13,830 bases of DNA from Alphaproteobacteria bacterium (GCA_030746295.1 JASLMY010000070.1:1-13830); one strand, 5' to 3'. Positions 1-7,171 are shown, counted from the first letter of the stretch. Made by a program: numbers and translations. The notes: generated by a model not told the origin, from the letters alone.

Positions 1-656
1 TTCTCCAACCGGGTCGTGAACGAGGCGACGTCGCCCGGCTGCAGCAGCCGCGAGGGCAAGACCACCGTCCAGTGCGAGAGCTCTTTCTGGTTCCCGTCGC
101 TGACGGTGACCTTCAGCCTTGGCACCCGTTGGGCGGCGTTGCCGACATTGGCAACGTTGCCGGTGACCTTGAACACCGCCTGCCCGGCCTCGCGGGTCAT
201 CTTGTGACCGACGTCGCGGAACTCGAAGGCCAGCTTCGGCGGCAGCACGACCGGCAGTCGCGCCATCGAATAGAGCTTCAGCGCCGGCGGCCAGTAGGCG
301 ACGATTCGGTCGCGCCAGCCGATACCGCCGACAAAGCCGCCGATCAGGACCACGATCAGCAGCACCCAGCCGATCCAGGCGCGGCTGGCGCGCGCCGTTC
401 CCGGCAACGCCGGCAGATTGGCGCCGCGCGCCAGCGGCCGGACCCGCTGGGGGCCGTGGAAGGCGGCCGGGCTGTCGCCCATTTCCGCGGGGAATTCGGC
501 GTCGTCCGCGATCTCCGGCTCGATTGGCGCCGGCGCCGGCGCCTCCTCGAACCAGCTGTGGCTGCAGCGCGCGCAACGGACGACGCGGCCCTCGGCGCCA
601 AGTGCCTTGTCGTCGACGAGATATCGGGTGGAGCAGGATGGGCAGGTCAGAATCAT
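1..656 (-). CDS. Zinc-ribbon / DUF3426 domain membrane protein (3' end outside window)
   Basis: Reading leftwards from ATG 656-654, the frame stays open to base 1, so the C-terminus is missing; about 218 residues are visible. The N-terminus begins MILTCPSCSTRYLVDD and has CPSC at residues 5-8 and CARC at about 28-31, the four-cysteine zinc finger of the MJ0042 / zinc_ribbon family. A proline/acid-rich linker follows. One hydrophobic segment at about residues 99-118 (WIGWVLLIVVLIGGFVGGIG) is a likely transmembrane helix. The region after it (EFRDVGHKMTREAGQAVFKV, then GNVANVGN) looks like DUF3426, a presumably periplasmic beta-rich domain. Proteins of this build are common beside ftsEX in alphaproteobacteria; their function is not established. 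It is divergent from ftsE, with a plausible own promoter at 686-714. Family identification is good; molecular role unknown. Confidence 0.85.
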   Translation of the reverse strand, partial: MILTCPSCSTRYLVDDKALGAEGRVVRCARCSHSWFEEAPAPAPIEPEIADDAEFPAEMGDSPAAFHGPQRVRPLARGANLPALPGTARASRAWIGWVLLIVVLIGGFVGGIGWRDRIVAYWPPALKLYSMARLPVVLPPKLAFEFRDVGHKMTREAGQAVFKVTGNVANVGNAAQRVPRLKVTVSDGNQKELSHWTVVLPSRLLQPGDVASFTTRLE

Positions 657-685
657 ACCGAGGCGCCCGTGATCGCGGCGACAAT

Positions 686-714
686 CTTATAGGCCCTGAC
701 GCCGTTCCAAACAA
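686..714 (-). promoter_or_regulatory. Putative sigma70-like promoter of the zinc-ribbon gene
   Basis: On the minus strand, TTGTTT (714-709) and TATAAG (691-686) are separated by exactly 17 bases. The -10 matches consensus in 5 of 6 positions and the -35 in 3 of 6. The predicted start near 679 gives a leader of about 23 bases before ATG 656. Inferred from sequence only. Confidence 0.4.
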
Positions 715-825
715 GTCGTGCCATGCCCGCGGTCGGCTCCGGCCTGGGGCGACCTACCGGCGCTGGACGGCCGAGGGGGGCCATGGCATGCTCCGGGCCG
801 TAACACCATTGAGGGTCGCCGTCGA

Positions 826-1485
826 TTGGTCCGCTTCGAGAACGTCGGCATGCGCTACGGCCTCGGCCCCGAGGTCCTGCGCGACATCACCTTTCATCTC
901 GAGCCCAGTTCCTTCCACTTCCTGGTCGGACCCAGCGGCGCTGGCAAGTCGTCGCTGTTGCGTCTGTTGTCGCTGGCGCTCCGGCCCTCGCGCGGCCTGA
1001 TCACCATCTTCGGGCATGATCTCGCGACCACCCCACGCCAGGCCTTGCCGGGTTTGAGGCGGCAGATCGGCGTCGTCTTCCAGGACTTTCGGCTGCTCGG
1101 GCATTTGAGCGTCCTCGAGAACGTCGCCCTGCCGCTCCGCATCGCCGGTCGAAACCAGCGCATCGGCGAACACGTGAAGGAACTCCTGGACTGGGTCGGC
1201 CTCGGCGATCATGCCGACAACCTGCCCTCGCGGCTCTCGGGCGGCGAGCAGCAGCGGGTCGCGATCTGCCGCGCGGTCGTCGCCCAACCGAGCCTGCTGC
1301 TGGCCGACGAGCCGACCGGAAACGTCGACGACAACATCGGCTTTCGCTTGATGCGGCTTTTCGAGGAGCTGCACAGGACCGGCACGACCGTCGTCGTCGC
1401 CACCCACAACCGGATCCTCGTCGACGCCTTCGACCATCCGAGATTGGTGATCGAGGACGGCACCTTGACGCTGGGACGGGGCTGA
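826..1485 (+). CDS. ftsE: Cell division ATP-binding protein FtsE
   Basis: ATPase subunit of the FtsEX complex, which sits at the inner membrane of the divisome and couples ATP hydrolysis to control of septal peptidoglycan hydrolases. With the TTG start at 826 the protein has 219 residues, close to the roughly 220 typical of FtsE. Walker A GPSGAGKS is at residues 35-42, the Q-loop glutamine at 86, the signature LSGGEQ at 137-142, Walker B LLLADE at 157-162, and the switch histidine at 194. TTG 826 is chosen because the conserved FtsE N-terminus (VRFENVGMRYG) begins right after it and GAGGG lies at 811-815. An in-frame ATG at 718 would add 36 residues rich in G, P and R that look like translated leader. 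Fifteen bases separate the stop from ftsX. No ftsY is adjacent, unlike in E. coli. The start codon is the only real uncertainty. Confidence 0.93.
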   Translation: MVRFENVGMRYGLGPEVLRDITFHLEPSSFHFLVGPSGAGKSSLLRLLSLALRPSRGLITIFGHDLATTPRQALPGLRRQIGVVFQDFRLLGHLSVLENVALPLRIAGRNQRIGEHVKELLDWVGLGDHADNLPSRLSGGEQQRVAICRAVVAQPSLLLADEPTGNVDDNIGFRLMRLFEELHRTGTTVVVATHNRILVDAFDHPRLVIEDGTLTLGRG

Positions 1486-1500
1486 GGCACGGGCGGGGAG

Positions 1501-2376
1501 ATGGCCAAGCGTCCGCGACTGATACCGGACGACGAGGGGTCGGGACGGTTTCTGCCCTGGGTTGTCGCCGTGATGACCTTCTTGGCCGCGCTCGCCACCG
1601 CCGGTGCGGTCGTCCTGGGCACCGCCATGCAGAGCTGGCGGGCGGGCCTCGAAGGCAGTCTCACGGTCGAAGTGTCGGCCAGCGGCGAGGCGCCGGCGAG
1701 CCAGCGCGTCGCCAAGGCGGCCGAGACACTGCGCGGCGTGGACGGCATTCGCAAGGTTCGGGTCTTGAGCGAGGCCGAGCTCGCCGCACTGTTGGAGCCG
1801 TGGCTCGGCGCCGGGGCGTCGCTCGCCGACCTGCCGGTGCCGCGGCTGATCGACGTCGAGCTCGAGCCGGCGCACGGCATCGACTTGGGCGCACTGGCCC
1901 ACCGGCTTGCGGCCGAGGTGCCGGGCACCCAGGTCGACGATCACCGGATCTGGCTGCAGCAGCTGGTCCGGCTGGCGCAGAGCATCCGGATCGTCGCGGC
2001 CAGCATCGTCGTCCTGATCGCCGGCGCCATGGCGACGGTCGTCGTCTTCGCGGTCCGGGCCGCACTCGCCGCGCACCATCAGGTGGTGTCGCTGCTGCAC
2101 CAGATGGGTGCCAGGGATTCCTTCGTTGCCCGCGAGTTCCAGAACCACGCCTTCCTGATGGGTGTCCGAGGCGGCATGATCGGCCTGGCGTTGGCCGCGA
2201 TCACGCTCTTCGTGCTGACCCAGTTGGCGGCCCGCGTCGAGACGCCGATGCTGCCGGCCCTCTCGCTCCGGGCCGGCCTGTTCGCGGCCCTGGCGCTGGT
2301 GCCGTTCGCCAGCGGCGCTATCGCCTTCATCACCGCGCGGCAGACCGTCCTGCGGGCACTGAGACGGATGCCGTGA
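1501..2376 (+). CDS. ftsX: Cell division protein FtsX (permease-like subunit)
   Basis: Membrane partner of FtsE. Its extracytoplasmic loop normally contacts hydrolase activators or hydrolases. It has 291 residues, shorter than E. coli FtsX (352) but usual for alphaproteobacteria. Hydrophobic segments at about residues 18-42, 163-187, 218-241 and 256-278 give the expected four-helix layout. A periplasmic domain of roughly 120 residues (about 43-162) lies between helices 1 and 2. The stretch VVSLLHQMGARDSFVAREFQ (195-214) is the conserved cytoplasmic region after helix 2, where the MGA motif is typical of the FtsX family. The start ATG 1501 lies 15 bases after the ftsE stop in a G-rich stretch, so the two are almost certainly co-transcribed and translationally linked. 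Sequence identity to other FtsX proteins is usually low; the identification leans on topology, motif and the ftsE partner. Confidence 0.92.
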   Translation: MAKRPRLIPDDEGSGRFLPWVVAVMTFLAALATAGAVVLGTAMQSWRAGLEGSLTVEVSASGEAPASQRVAKAAETLRGVDGIRKVRVLSEAELAALLEPWLGAGASLADLPVPRLIDVELEPAHGIDLGALAHRLAAEVPGTQVDDHRIWLQQLVRLAQSIRIVAASIVVLIAGAMATVVVFAVRAALAAHHQVVSLLHQMGARDSFVAREFQNHAFLMGVRGGMIGLALAAITLFVLTQLAARVETPMLPALSLRAGLFAALALVPFASGAIAFITARQTVLRALRRMP

Positions 2377-2411
2377 TCGGCCGGTCGGGTGCCGCTATGA
2401 TGGCAAGACGA

Positions 2412-2434
2412 GGGGGCGTGCGAGAATGGCCCCC
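2412..2434 (+). other. GC hairpin between ftsX and the ydcF-family gene
   Basis: GGGGGC (2412-2417) and GCCCCC (2429-2434) form a perfect 6-bp stem with an 11-base loop inside the 87-base gap. No T-run follows, so it is not a standard rho-independent terminator. It could be an mRNA processing or stability element, or chance in GC-rich DNA. Confidence 0.25.
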
Positions 2435-2463
2435 GAAGAACCGAAGGGTAGTTTGAAGGCACC

Positions 2464-3099
2464 ATGCTCGGAGGATTTGGCGGCACCGGCTCGACGCGAT
2501 GGCGCGCCTTGTTTTGGCTCGGCCTCGGGCTCGTCGGCATCGTTTGTCTCTGGCTCGGCGGCTTTCTCTATTTCGTCAACCGCCTGCCGGCCGAGGTCGC
2601 GAACCCCGGCGGCGAGACCGACGCCATCGTCGTTCTCACCGGCGGTGCCGAGCGTCTGGATGCCGGCCTGGCGCTGCTGATCGAGGGCAAGGCGAGGAGG
2701 CTCTTGATCTCGGGCGTGGACCGGGCGACGACCTTGGCCGAGCTGCAGAGGCGCAGCCGGGTCGACCCGGCCAAGTTCGCCTGTTGCGTCGAGATCGGTC
2801 ATCAGGCCGCCGACACCGTCGGCAACGCCGACGAGGCGGCCCGCTGGGCCCGCGCCGCTGGCTACCGGAGCCTGCGCCTGGTCACCGCCGGCTATCACAT
2901 GCCGCGCAGCCTGCTGCTCTTCCAGGATGCCATGGCCGACATCGAGGTGATCGCCAACCCGATCTTTCCGGCGCATGTGAAGACCGGCGAGTGGTGGCGC
3001 TATCCCGGCACCGCACGGCTCTTGGCGGTCGAGTTCAACAAGTACCTGGTGAGTCTCGTCCGCGTCCGCCTTGGGCTCGGTGCGTCGGCCAACGGTTGA
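2464..3099 (+). CDS. YdcF family (DUF218) membrane protein
   Basis: A 211-residue protein of the DUF218 group that includes E. coli YdcF, SanA and ElyC. Some members affect envelope integrity or peptidoglycan/lipid-carrier metabolism; the biochemical reaction is not settled. One transmembrane helix lies at about residues 15-38 (ALFWLGLGLVGIVCLWLGGF), after a short basic stretch (STRWR), consistent with an N-in anchor and a periplasmic catalytic-like domain. DUF218 landmarks are visible: DAIVVLTGGAERLDAGLAL at 53-71, LLISGV at 80-85, GNADEAARWARAAG at 120-133, and RLVTAGYHMPRSLLLF at 138-153. The start ATG 2464 has GAAGG about five bases upstream. It follows ftsX by 87 bases and precedes plsC by 14, so it is probably in the same transcription unit. 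Family call is firm, exact role open. Confidence 0.85.
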   Translation: MLGGFGGTGSTRWRALFWLGLGLVGIVCLWLGGFLYFVNRLPAEVANPGGETDAIVVLTGGAERLDAGLALLIEGKARRLLISGVDRATTLAELQRRSRVDPAKFACCVEIGHQAADTVGNADEAARWARAAGYRSLRLVTAGYHMPRSLLLFQDAMADIEVIANPIFPAHVKTGEWWRYPGTARLLAVEFNKYLVSLVRVRLGLGASANG

Positions 3100-3113
3100 G
3101 GCAGGTGTCCGGC

Positions 3114-3881
3114 ATGCTTCTCTTTCGCTCCCTCGCCTTCAACCTCGCCTTCTATCTCTGGAGCGTCGCCATCGTGCTCGCCTACGTGCCGGGGCTCTGG
3201 CTGCCGCATGGCGTCGTGGTTCGCGGCCAGCGGCAGTGGGCAGACGGCGTCGTCCGGCTGATGCGCTGGCTCGCCGGGATCCGCTACGAGGTCCGGGGCA
3301 CGGAACACCTGCCTGCCGGCGGCGCCATTCTCGCCGCCAAGCATCAGTCCGCCTGGGACACGCTCATCTGGCACCTGATCGCCGACGACCCGGCGATCGT
3401 GATGAAGGCGGAGCTTCTGAAGATCCCGATCTACGGCGGCTATTGCAAGAAATCCCGGATGATCGCGATCGACCGCCAGGGCGGCAGCAAGGCGATGCGC
3501 GAGATGGTGAGCCAGGCCCGCGCCGCGATCGCCGAGGCGCGCCCGATCGTGGTCTTCCCGCAGGGCACGCGGACGCCACCCGGGGCGCCGACGACGGAAG
3601 CACCTTACCTGCCGGGCATCGCCGCCCTCTACCGCGGCCTGGGCGCGACGATTGTACCGGTGGCGCTAAATTCGGGGCTCTTCTGGCCCCGCCGCAGCTT
3701 CCTGAGGCACCCCGGCACCATCGTCCTGGAATATCTGGAGCCGATTCCGCCGGGCCGCGACCGCAAGCGTGTGATGGCCGAGCTCGAGGAACGGATCGAG
3801 ACCGCGACGGCCCGGCTCGAGGCCGAGGCGCGAGGCTTTCCGTCGCCCTGTGGACAAGTTTCGCCACCTCTCTCTGAATGA
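3114..3881 (+). CDS. plsC: 1-acyl-sn-glycerol-3-phosphate acyltransferase (PlsC family)
   Basis: Lysophosphatidate acyltransferase family enzyme, expected to add the second acyl chain in phosphatidic acid synthesis at the inner membrane. It has 255 residues. The catalytic HX4D motif is H77-QSAW-D82 and the glycerophosphate-binding motif FPQGTR is at 148-153 (usual form FPEGTR). MIAIDRQGG (117-125) and YLPGIAALY (165-173) match the other conserved blocks. An N-terminal hydrophobic segment at about 5-30 fits membrane attachment. The start ATG 3114 is preceded by GCAGG at 3101-3105; GTG 3105 is an in-frame alternative adding three residues. The 14-base gap after the ydcF-family stop suggests translational coupling. 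Paralogues acylating other lipids, such as ornithine lipid enzymes, share these motifs, so the exact substrate is inferred. Confidence 0.9.
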   Translation: MLLFRSLAFNLAFYLWSVAIVLAYVPGLWLPHGVVVRGQRQWADGVVRLMRWLAGIRYEVRGTEHLPAGGAILAAKHQSAWDTLIWHLIADDPAIVMKAELLKIPIYGGYCKKSRMIAIDRQGGSKAMREMVSQARAAIAEARPIVVFPQGTRTPPGAPTTEAPYLPGIAALYRGLGATIVPVALNSGLFWPRRSFLRHPGTIVLEYLEPIPPGRDRKRVMAELEERIETATARLEAEARGFPSPCGQVSPPLSE

Positions 3882-3909
3882 CGGGGATAAGTCGAAATTC
3901 TGTCGTGAT

Positions 3910-3934
3910 ATTAGATATATACCCTAAATCTAAT
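3910..3934. promoter_or_regulatory. Inverted repeat upstream of nrdJ (ATTAGAT-N11-ATCTAAT)
   Basis: Perfect 7-bp arms at 3910-3916 and 3928-3934, separated by 11 bases, in an AT-rich island unlike the surrounding DNA. It lies about 45 bases upstream of the predicted nrdJ -35 box. The geometry fits a dimeric regulator site, but no known consensus is recognised. Confidence 0.35.
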
Positions 3935-3952
3935 TGTGGGTAACTACCCTCA
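3935..3952. promoter_or_regulatory. Second dyad upstream of nrdJ (TGtGGGTA-AC-TACCCtCA)
   Basis: An 18-base dyad directly abuts the preceding repeat. Arms GGGTA (3938-3942) and TACCC (3945-3949) flank a 2-base centre, and after one T-T mismatch the outer TG and CA also pair. It ends 24 bases before the predicted -35 hexamer, a usual place for an activator site. Unassigned. Confidence 0.35.
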
Positions 3953-3976
3953 ACTGGTTGGTACATTTCAAGAACA

Positions 3977-4005
3977 TTGACCCGTGGGACGGGCTTGCCT
4001 ACACT
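3977..4005 (+). promoter_or_regulatory. Predicted sigma70-like promoter of nrdJ
   Basis: TTGACC (3977-3982) and TACACT (4000-4005) are separated by exactly 17 bases. The -35 matches consensus in 5 of 6 positions and the -10 in 4 of 6. Transcription would begin near 4012, giving a leader of about 33 bases that contains the Shine-Dalgarno AGGAG (4035-4039). This is the clearest promoter in the window and suggests nrdJ is expressed separately from the plsC cluster. Confidence 0.6.
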
Positions 4006-4044
4006 GTCTGGCCCGCCCCGAGCGAGCCTCTGCCAGGAGCATTC

Positions 4045-6372
4045 ATGGCCACCGTCACGCCGATATCGCAGCAGATCTGGGATATGAAGTACCGGTCCAA
4101 GGGACCGGACGGGACGCCTGTCGATTCGACCATCGAGGACAGCTGGCGCCGGGTGGCGCGGACGCTCGCCGCCGACGAGGCGGCGGCGGAGCGCTGGGAA
4201 GAGGTCTTCTACGAGGCCTTGGAGGGCTTCAAGTTCCTGCCCGCCGGCCGCATCCTCGCCGGCGCCGGCACGCGCCGTCGGGTCACCCTCTTCAACTGCT
4301 TCGTCATGGGCACGGTGCCCGACGACATGAGCGGCATCTTCGAGCACTTGAAGGAAGCCGCCCTGACCATGCAGCAGGGCGGCGGCATCGGCTACGACTT
4401 CTCCACGCTCCGGCCCAAGGGCGCGGCGGTTCGAGGCGTCGGCGCCGACGCCTCGGGCCCGCTTACCTTCATGGACGTCTGGGACGCCATGTGCCGCACC
4501 ATCATGAGCGCCGGCCACCGGCGCGGTGCCATGATGGGTACGCTCGGCTGCGACCATCCCGACATCGAGGCCTTCATCGAGGCCAAGCAGGACCCGGGCC
4601 GGCTCAGGATGTTCAATCTCTCGGTGCTGGTGACGGACGCCTTCATGGAGGCCGTGCAGGCAGACGAATCGTGGGACTTGCAGTTCGCCGGCACCACCTA
4701 CAAGACGGTCCGGGCGCGCGACCTCTGGGACCAAATAATGCGCGCCACCTACGGCTACGCCGAGCCCGGCGTGATCTTCATCGATCGCATCAACCGAAAC
4801 AATAATTTGTATTATTGTGAAGATATTAATACAACTAACCCATGTGGCGAGCAGCCGTTACCGCCGTATGGCGCCTGCCTCTTGGGCTCGATCAACCTGG
4901 CGCGGCTGATCGAGGCGCCGTTCGAGGCCGAGGCGGCGCTCGACGCGGCCGCGCTCGAGCGGACCGTCACCGCCGCCGTCCGCATGCTGGACAACGCCAT
5001 CGACATCTCGCGCTTTCCCTTGGAGAGCCAGCGCCAGGAGGCCTTGGCCAAGCGCCGCATCGGCCTTGGCGTCACTGGCCTTGCCGATGCCCTGATCTTC
5101 TGCCGCGCCCGTTACGGCAGCGCCCGGGCGCTGGAGCTGACCGAGGCCTGGACGGCCGCGATCCAACGCGCCGCCTATCTCGCCAGCACCGAGCTGGCAG
5201 CTGAGAAGGGCGCCTTCCCGCTCTACGACGAGGCCAAGTACCTGGCCGGCGAAAACGTTGGCCGGCTCGACGACGAGGTCCGCGACGCGATCCGCCGGCA
5301 CGGCATCCGCAACGCCCTGCTGACCTCGGTGGCGCCGACCGGCACGATCTCGATCCTGGCCGACAACGTCTCCAGCGGCATCGAGCCGGTGTTTTCGTTC
5401 GCCTACAGCCGCTACGTGCTGATGCCGGACGGCAGCCGCAAGGAAGAGCCGGTCACCGACTACGCCTACCGCCTCTACCGCAGCCGCTTCGGCGAGACGG
5501 CGCAATTGCCCGACTATTTCGTCGACGCCCAGTCGCTAGGGCCGGGCGACCACGTGGCGATGCAGGCGGCGGCGCAGAAATACGTCGACAGCTCGATCTC
5601 CAAGACCATCAACTGCCCCGAGGAGATCTCCTTCGAGGATTTCCGGCAGGTCTACATGCTGGCCTACGAGACCGGCTGCAAGGGTTGCACCACCTACCGT
5701 CCGAACGAGGTGACGGGCGCGGTGCTGAAGGCCGAGCCGAAGGCGGCGGATGCCGGCATCGCGCAGGCCGAGCTGCCGCTGGAGGCGCCGGCGGCCAGGG
5801 CCAAGGACCTCTACGAGGCGGGCGGCGTCATCCACCTGACCCAACCGCTCGACCGGCCCGAGGCCCTGCCCGGCAGCACCTACAAGATCAACTGGCCGGA
5901 ATCGGACCACGCCATCTACATCACCATCAACGACATCGTCCAGGACGGCCGGCGCCGCCCCTTCGAGGTCTTCATCAACTCCAAGAACATGGAGCACTAC
6001 GCCTGGACGGTGGCGCTGACGCGGATGATCTCGGCCGTCTTTCGCCGCGGCGGCGACGTCAGTTTCGTCGTCGAGGAGCTGAAGGCGGTCTTCGATCCGC
6101 GCGGCGGCCACTGGATGTCGGGCCACTACGTGCCCTCGCTCTTGGCCGCGATCGGCGAGGTGATCGAGACCCATATGCGTCGGATCGGCTTCATCCCGAG
6201 CCCGGAGGCGGAAGCGCCGATGATCGAGGCGGCCCGCGCCGTCGCCGGCGAGTTGCCGCCGCCCGAGACGGCGACGCCGCTCAAGATCTGCCCGCGCTGC
6301 AGCATGCCGGCGATGATCCTGCAGGAGAACTGCCTCGTCTGCACCTCCTGCGGCCATTCGAAGTGCAGTTGA
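4045..6372 (+). CDS. nrdJ: Adenosylcobalamin-dependent (class II) ribonucleotide reductase
   Basis: Oxygen-independent reductase that converts ribonucleotides to deoxyribonucleotides using a radical generated from adenosylcobalamin; cytoplasmic. With ATG 4045 (AGGAG at 4035-4039, five-base spacing) it has 775 residues. The frame extends upstream to 3934, but that part reads through the promoter and dyads. Active-site landmarks: Cys85 in FNCFVMG, the glycine-rich TMQQGGGIGYDF at 108-119, NPCGE with Asn265, Cys267 and Glu269, and Cys278 in GACLLGS. These match the radical and redox residues of the reductase fold. A TSCPD-type domain follows in the C-terminal third (SDHAIYITINDIVQDGRRR). The end carries a CPRC...CTSCGHSKC cysteine cluster, as in the NrdJ form with a zinc-ribbon tail. 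No N-terminal ATP-cone is evident. Codons 253-267 are strikingly AT-rich (see findings). The SDR gene starts 34 bases downstream. Confidence 0.95.
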   Translation: MATVTPISQQIWDMKYRSKGPDGTPVDSTIEDSWRRVARTLAADEAAAERWEEVFYEALEGFKFLPAGRILAGAGTRRRVTLFNCFVMGTVPDDMSGIFEHLKEAALTMQQGGGIGYDFSTLRPKGAAVRGVGADASGPLTFMDVWDAMCRTIMSAGHRRGAMMGTLGCDHPDIEAFIEAKQDPGRLRMFNLSVLVTDAFMEAVQADESWDLQFAGTTYKTVRARDLWDQIMRATYGYAEPGVIFIDRINRNNNLYYCEDINTTNPCGEQPLPPYGACLLGSINLARLIEAPFEAEAALDAAALERTVTAAVRMLDNAIDISRFPLESQRQEALAKRRIGLGVTGLADALIFCRARYGSARALELTEAWTAAIQRAAYLASTELAAEKGAFPLYDEAKYLAGENVGRLDDEVRDAIRRHGIRNALLTSVAPTGTISILADNVSSGIEPVFSFAYSRYVLMPDGSRKEEPVTDYAYRLYRSRFGETAQLPDYFVDAQSLGPGDHVAMQAAAQKYVDSSISKTINCPEEISFEDFRQVYMLAYETGCKGCTTYRPNEVTGAVLKAEPKAADAGIAQAELPLEAPAARAKDLYEAGGVIHLTQPLDRPEALPGSTYKINWPESDHAIYITINDIVQDGRRRPFEVFINSKNMEHYAWTVALTRMISAVFRRGGDVSFVVEELKAVFDPRGGHWMSGHYVPSLLAAIGEVIETHMRRIGFIPSPEAEAPMIEAARAVAGELPPPETATPLKICPRCSMPAMILQENCLVCTSCGHSKCS
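4799..4845 (+). other. AT-rich, hairpin-bearing tract inside nrdJ over the catalytic motif
   Basis: Bases 4801-4845 contain only 10 G or C in 45 (22%), inside a gene and window of about two-thirds GC. Thirteen of the 15 codons (253-267) end in A or T, although the gene elsewhere overwhelmingly uses C- or G-ending synonyms. TTA, a rare codon in GC-rich genomes, follows at codon 272. ACAATAAT (4799-4806) and ATTATTGT (4811-4818) form a perfect 8-bp inverted repeat with a TTGT loop. The encoded residues (NNLYYCEDINTTNPCGE) look like normal, conserved NrdJ protein, so the anomaly is at the nucleotide level only. Confidence 0.8.
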
Positions 6373-6406
6373 CCGAGCCCTCCAAGAGGAAGGAACCCCA
6401 TTTGCC

Positions 6407-7142
6407 ATGAGCGATACCGTCTCGTTCGATTTTTCCGATGCCCGAGTGCTGGTCACCGGCGGCTCCAACGGCATCGGCAACGCCATCGCCCGTGGCTTTC
6501 GCGACGCCGGGGCGGAAGTGACGATCACCGGCACCCGCGCCGCTGCCGCCGACTACGACACCGACATCGCTTCCATGGCCTACCGGCAGCTCGACATGGA
6601 GGATGGCGCCGCGATCGAGGCGCTGGGCCACTCGTTCGACGCCCTCGACGTTCTGGTCAACAACGCCGGCGGCACGGTCCGGGGCGAGGCGGCCTGGCAG
6701 CCCGACGGCTTCGAGAAGGTCATCGACATCAACCTCGACGGCAGCTATCGGATGGCCTGGGCGGTCTTGGAGCAGCTCAAGCAGGCCCGAGGCTCGGTCG
6801 TCAACATCGCCTCGATGACGAGCTATTTCGCCGCCCCCCCGGGTGCCGGGCTATGGCGCCTCCAAGGGCGCGGTGATGCAGTTGACGAAGACGCTCGGCG
6901 CCGCCTGGGCGCCCTTCGGCGTTCGCGTCAACGCCATCGCGCCGGGCTGGATCAAGACCAACCTTACGGAGCTGGTGCAGGCCGACCCGGCGCTGAACGA
7001 CCCGATCCTGGCGCGCACACCCATGGGCCGATGGGGCGAGGCCGAGGACATGGCCGGCACCGCCCTCTTCCTCGCCTCCTCGGGTGCCGGCTTCCTGACC
7101 GGCGTCACCATCCCCGTCGACGGCGGCTTCAGCTCGGTTTAG
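6407..7142 (+). pseudogene. SDR family NAD(P)-dependent oxidoreductase, frame broken at a C7 run
   Basis: Short-chain dehydrogenase/reductase of the Rossmann type; substrate not predictable. The first frame from ATG 6407 gives the cofactor motif TGGSNGIG (residues 17-24), LVNNAGG and the catalytic-serine region NIASM. At the run of seven C (6834-6840) the frame turns into nonsense ending at 7162. From about 6840 another frame resumes with the active-site YGASK (6852-6866), the VNAIAPG motif and the usual C-terminus (TGVTIPVDGGFSSV), stopping at 7142. Removing one C joins both halves as SYFAAPRVPGYGASK in a 244-residue protein, a normal SDR length. This is therefore one gene with a one-base insertion: a real mutation, or a homopolymer sequencing or assembly error. 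AGGAAGGA at 6388-6394 precedes the start. It lies 34 bases after nrdJ and may be co-transcribed. Confidence 0.85.
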
Positions 7143-7149
7143 GCCAGAA

Positions 7150-7170
7150 AAATGGGGTCTGACCCCATTT
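7150..7170. terminator. Palindrome between convergent genes: bidirectional terminator or GGGGTC repeat element
   Basis: AAATGGGGTC (7150-7159) and GACCCCATTT (7161-7170) are perfect 10-bp arms around one central T. The element sits 7 bases after the SDR stop and just beyond the stop of the convergent ChaC gene. The GC stem has an A-run on the left (7148-7152) and TTTATT on the right, so on either strand it could act as an intrinsic terminator, though the T-runs are short. GGGGTC-centred palindromes flanked by A/T are, from memory, also found as repeated intergenic elements in various bacteria. The sequence alone does not separate the two readings. Confidence 0.55.
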
Positions 7171-7171
7171 A

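Noticed and set aside
754..2148. Long open frame (464 codons) on the minus strand opposite ftsE-ftsX
   Set aside because: It is antisense to two motif-verified genes, is low-complexity in composition, shows no recognisable domain, and is expected in high-GC DNA where stop codons are rare off-frame.
3924..3939. NrdR box upstream of nrdJ
   Set aside because: Only the right half (TTGTG) resembles the consensus; the left half fails at most positions and there is no properly spaced partner box.
3934..4044. 37-residue N-terminal extension of nrdJ
   Set aside because: The extension would be encoded by the promoter and dyad region, does not resemble the family, and ATG 4045 has a strong AGGAG at ideal spacing.
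3364..4734. Minus-strand open frame (456 codons) spanning plsC end, the nrdJ promoter and nrdJ start
   Set aside because: It crosses an intergenic region and two real genes, has no domain signature, and its C-terminal part is arginine/serine low complexity.
6827..6845. Programmed ribosomal frameshifting in the SDR gene
   Set aside because: No stimulatory pseudoknot or internal Shine-Dalgarno is evident and SDR enzymes are not known to use it; a C-run indel (real or artefact) is simpler.
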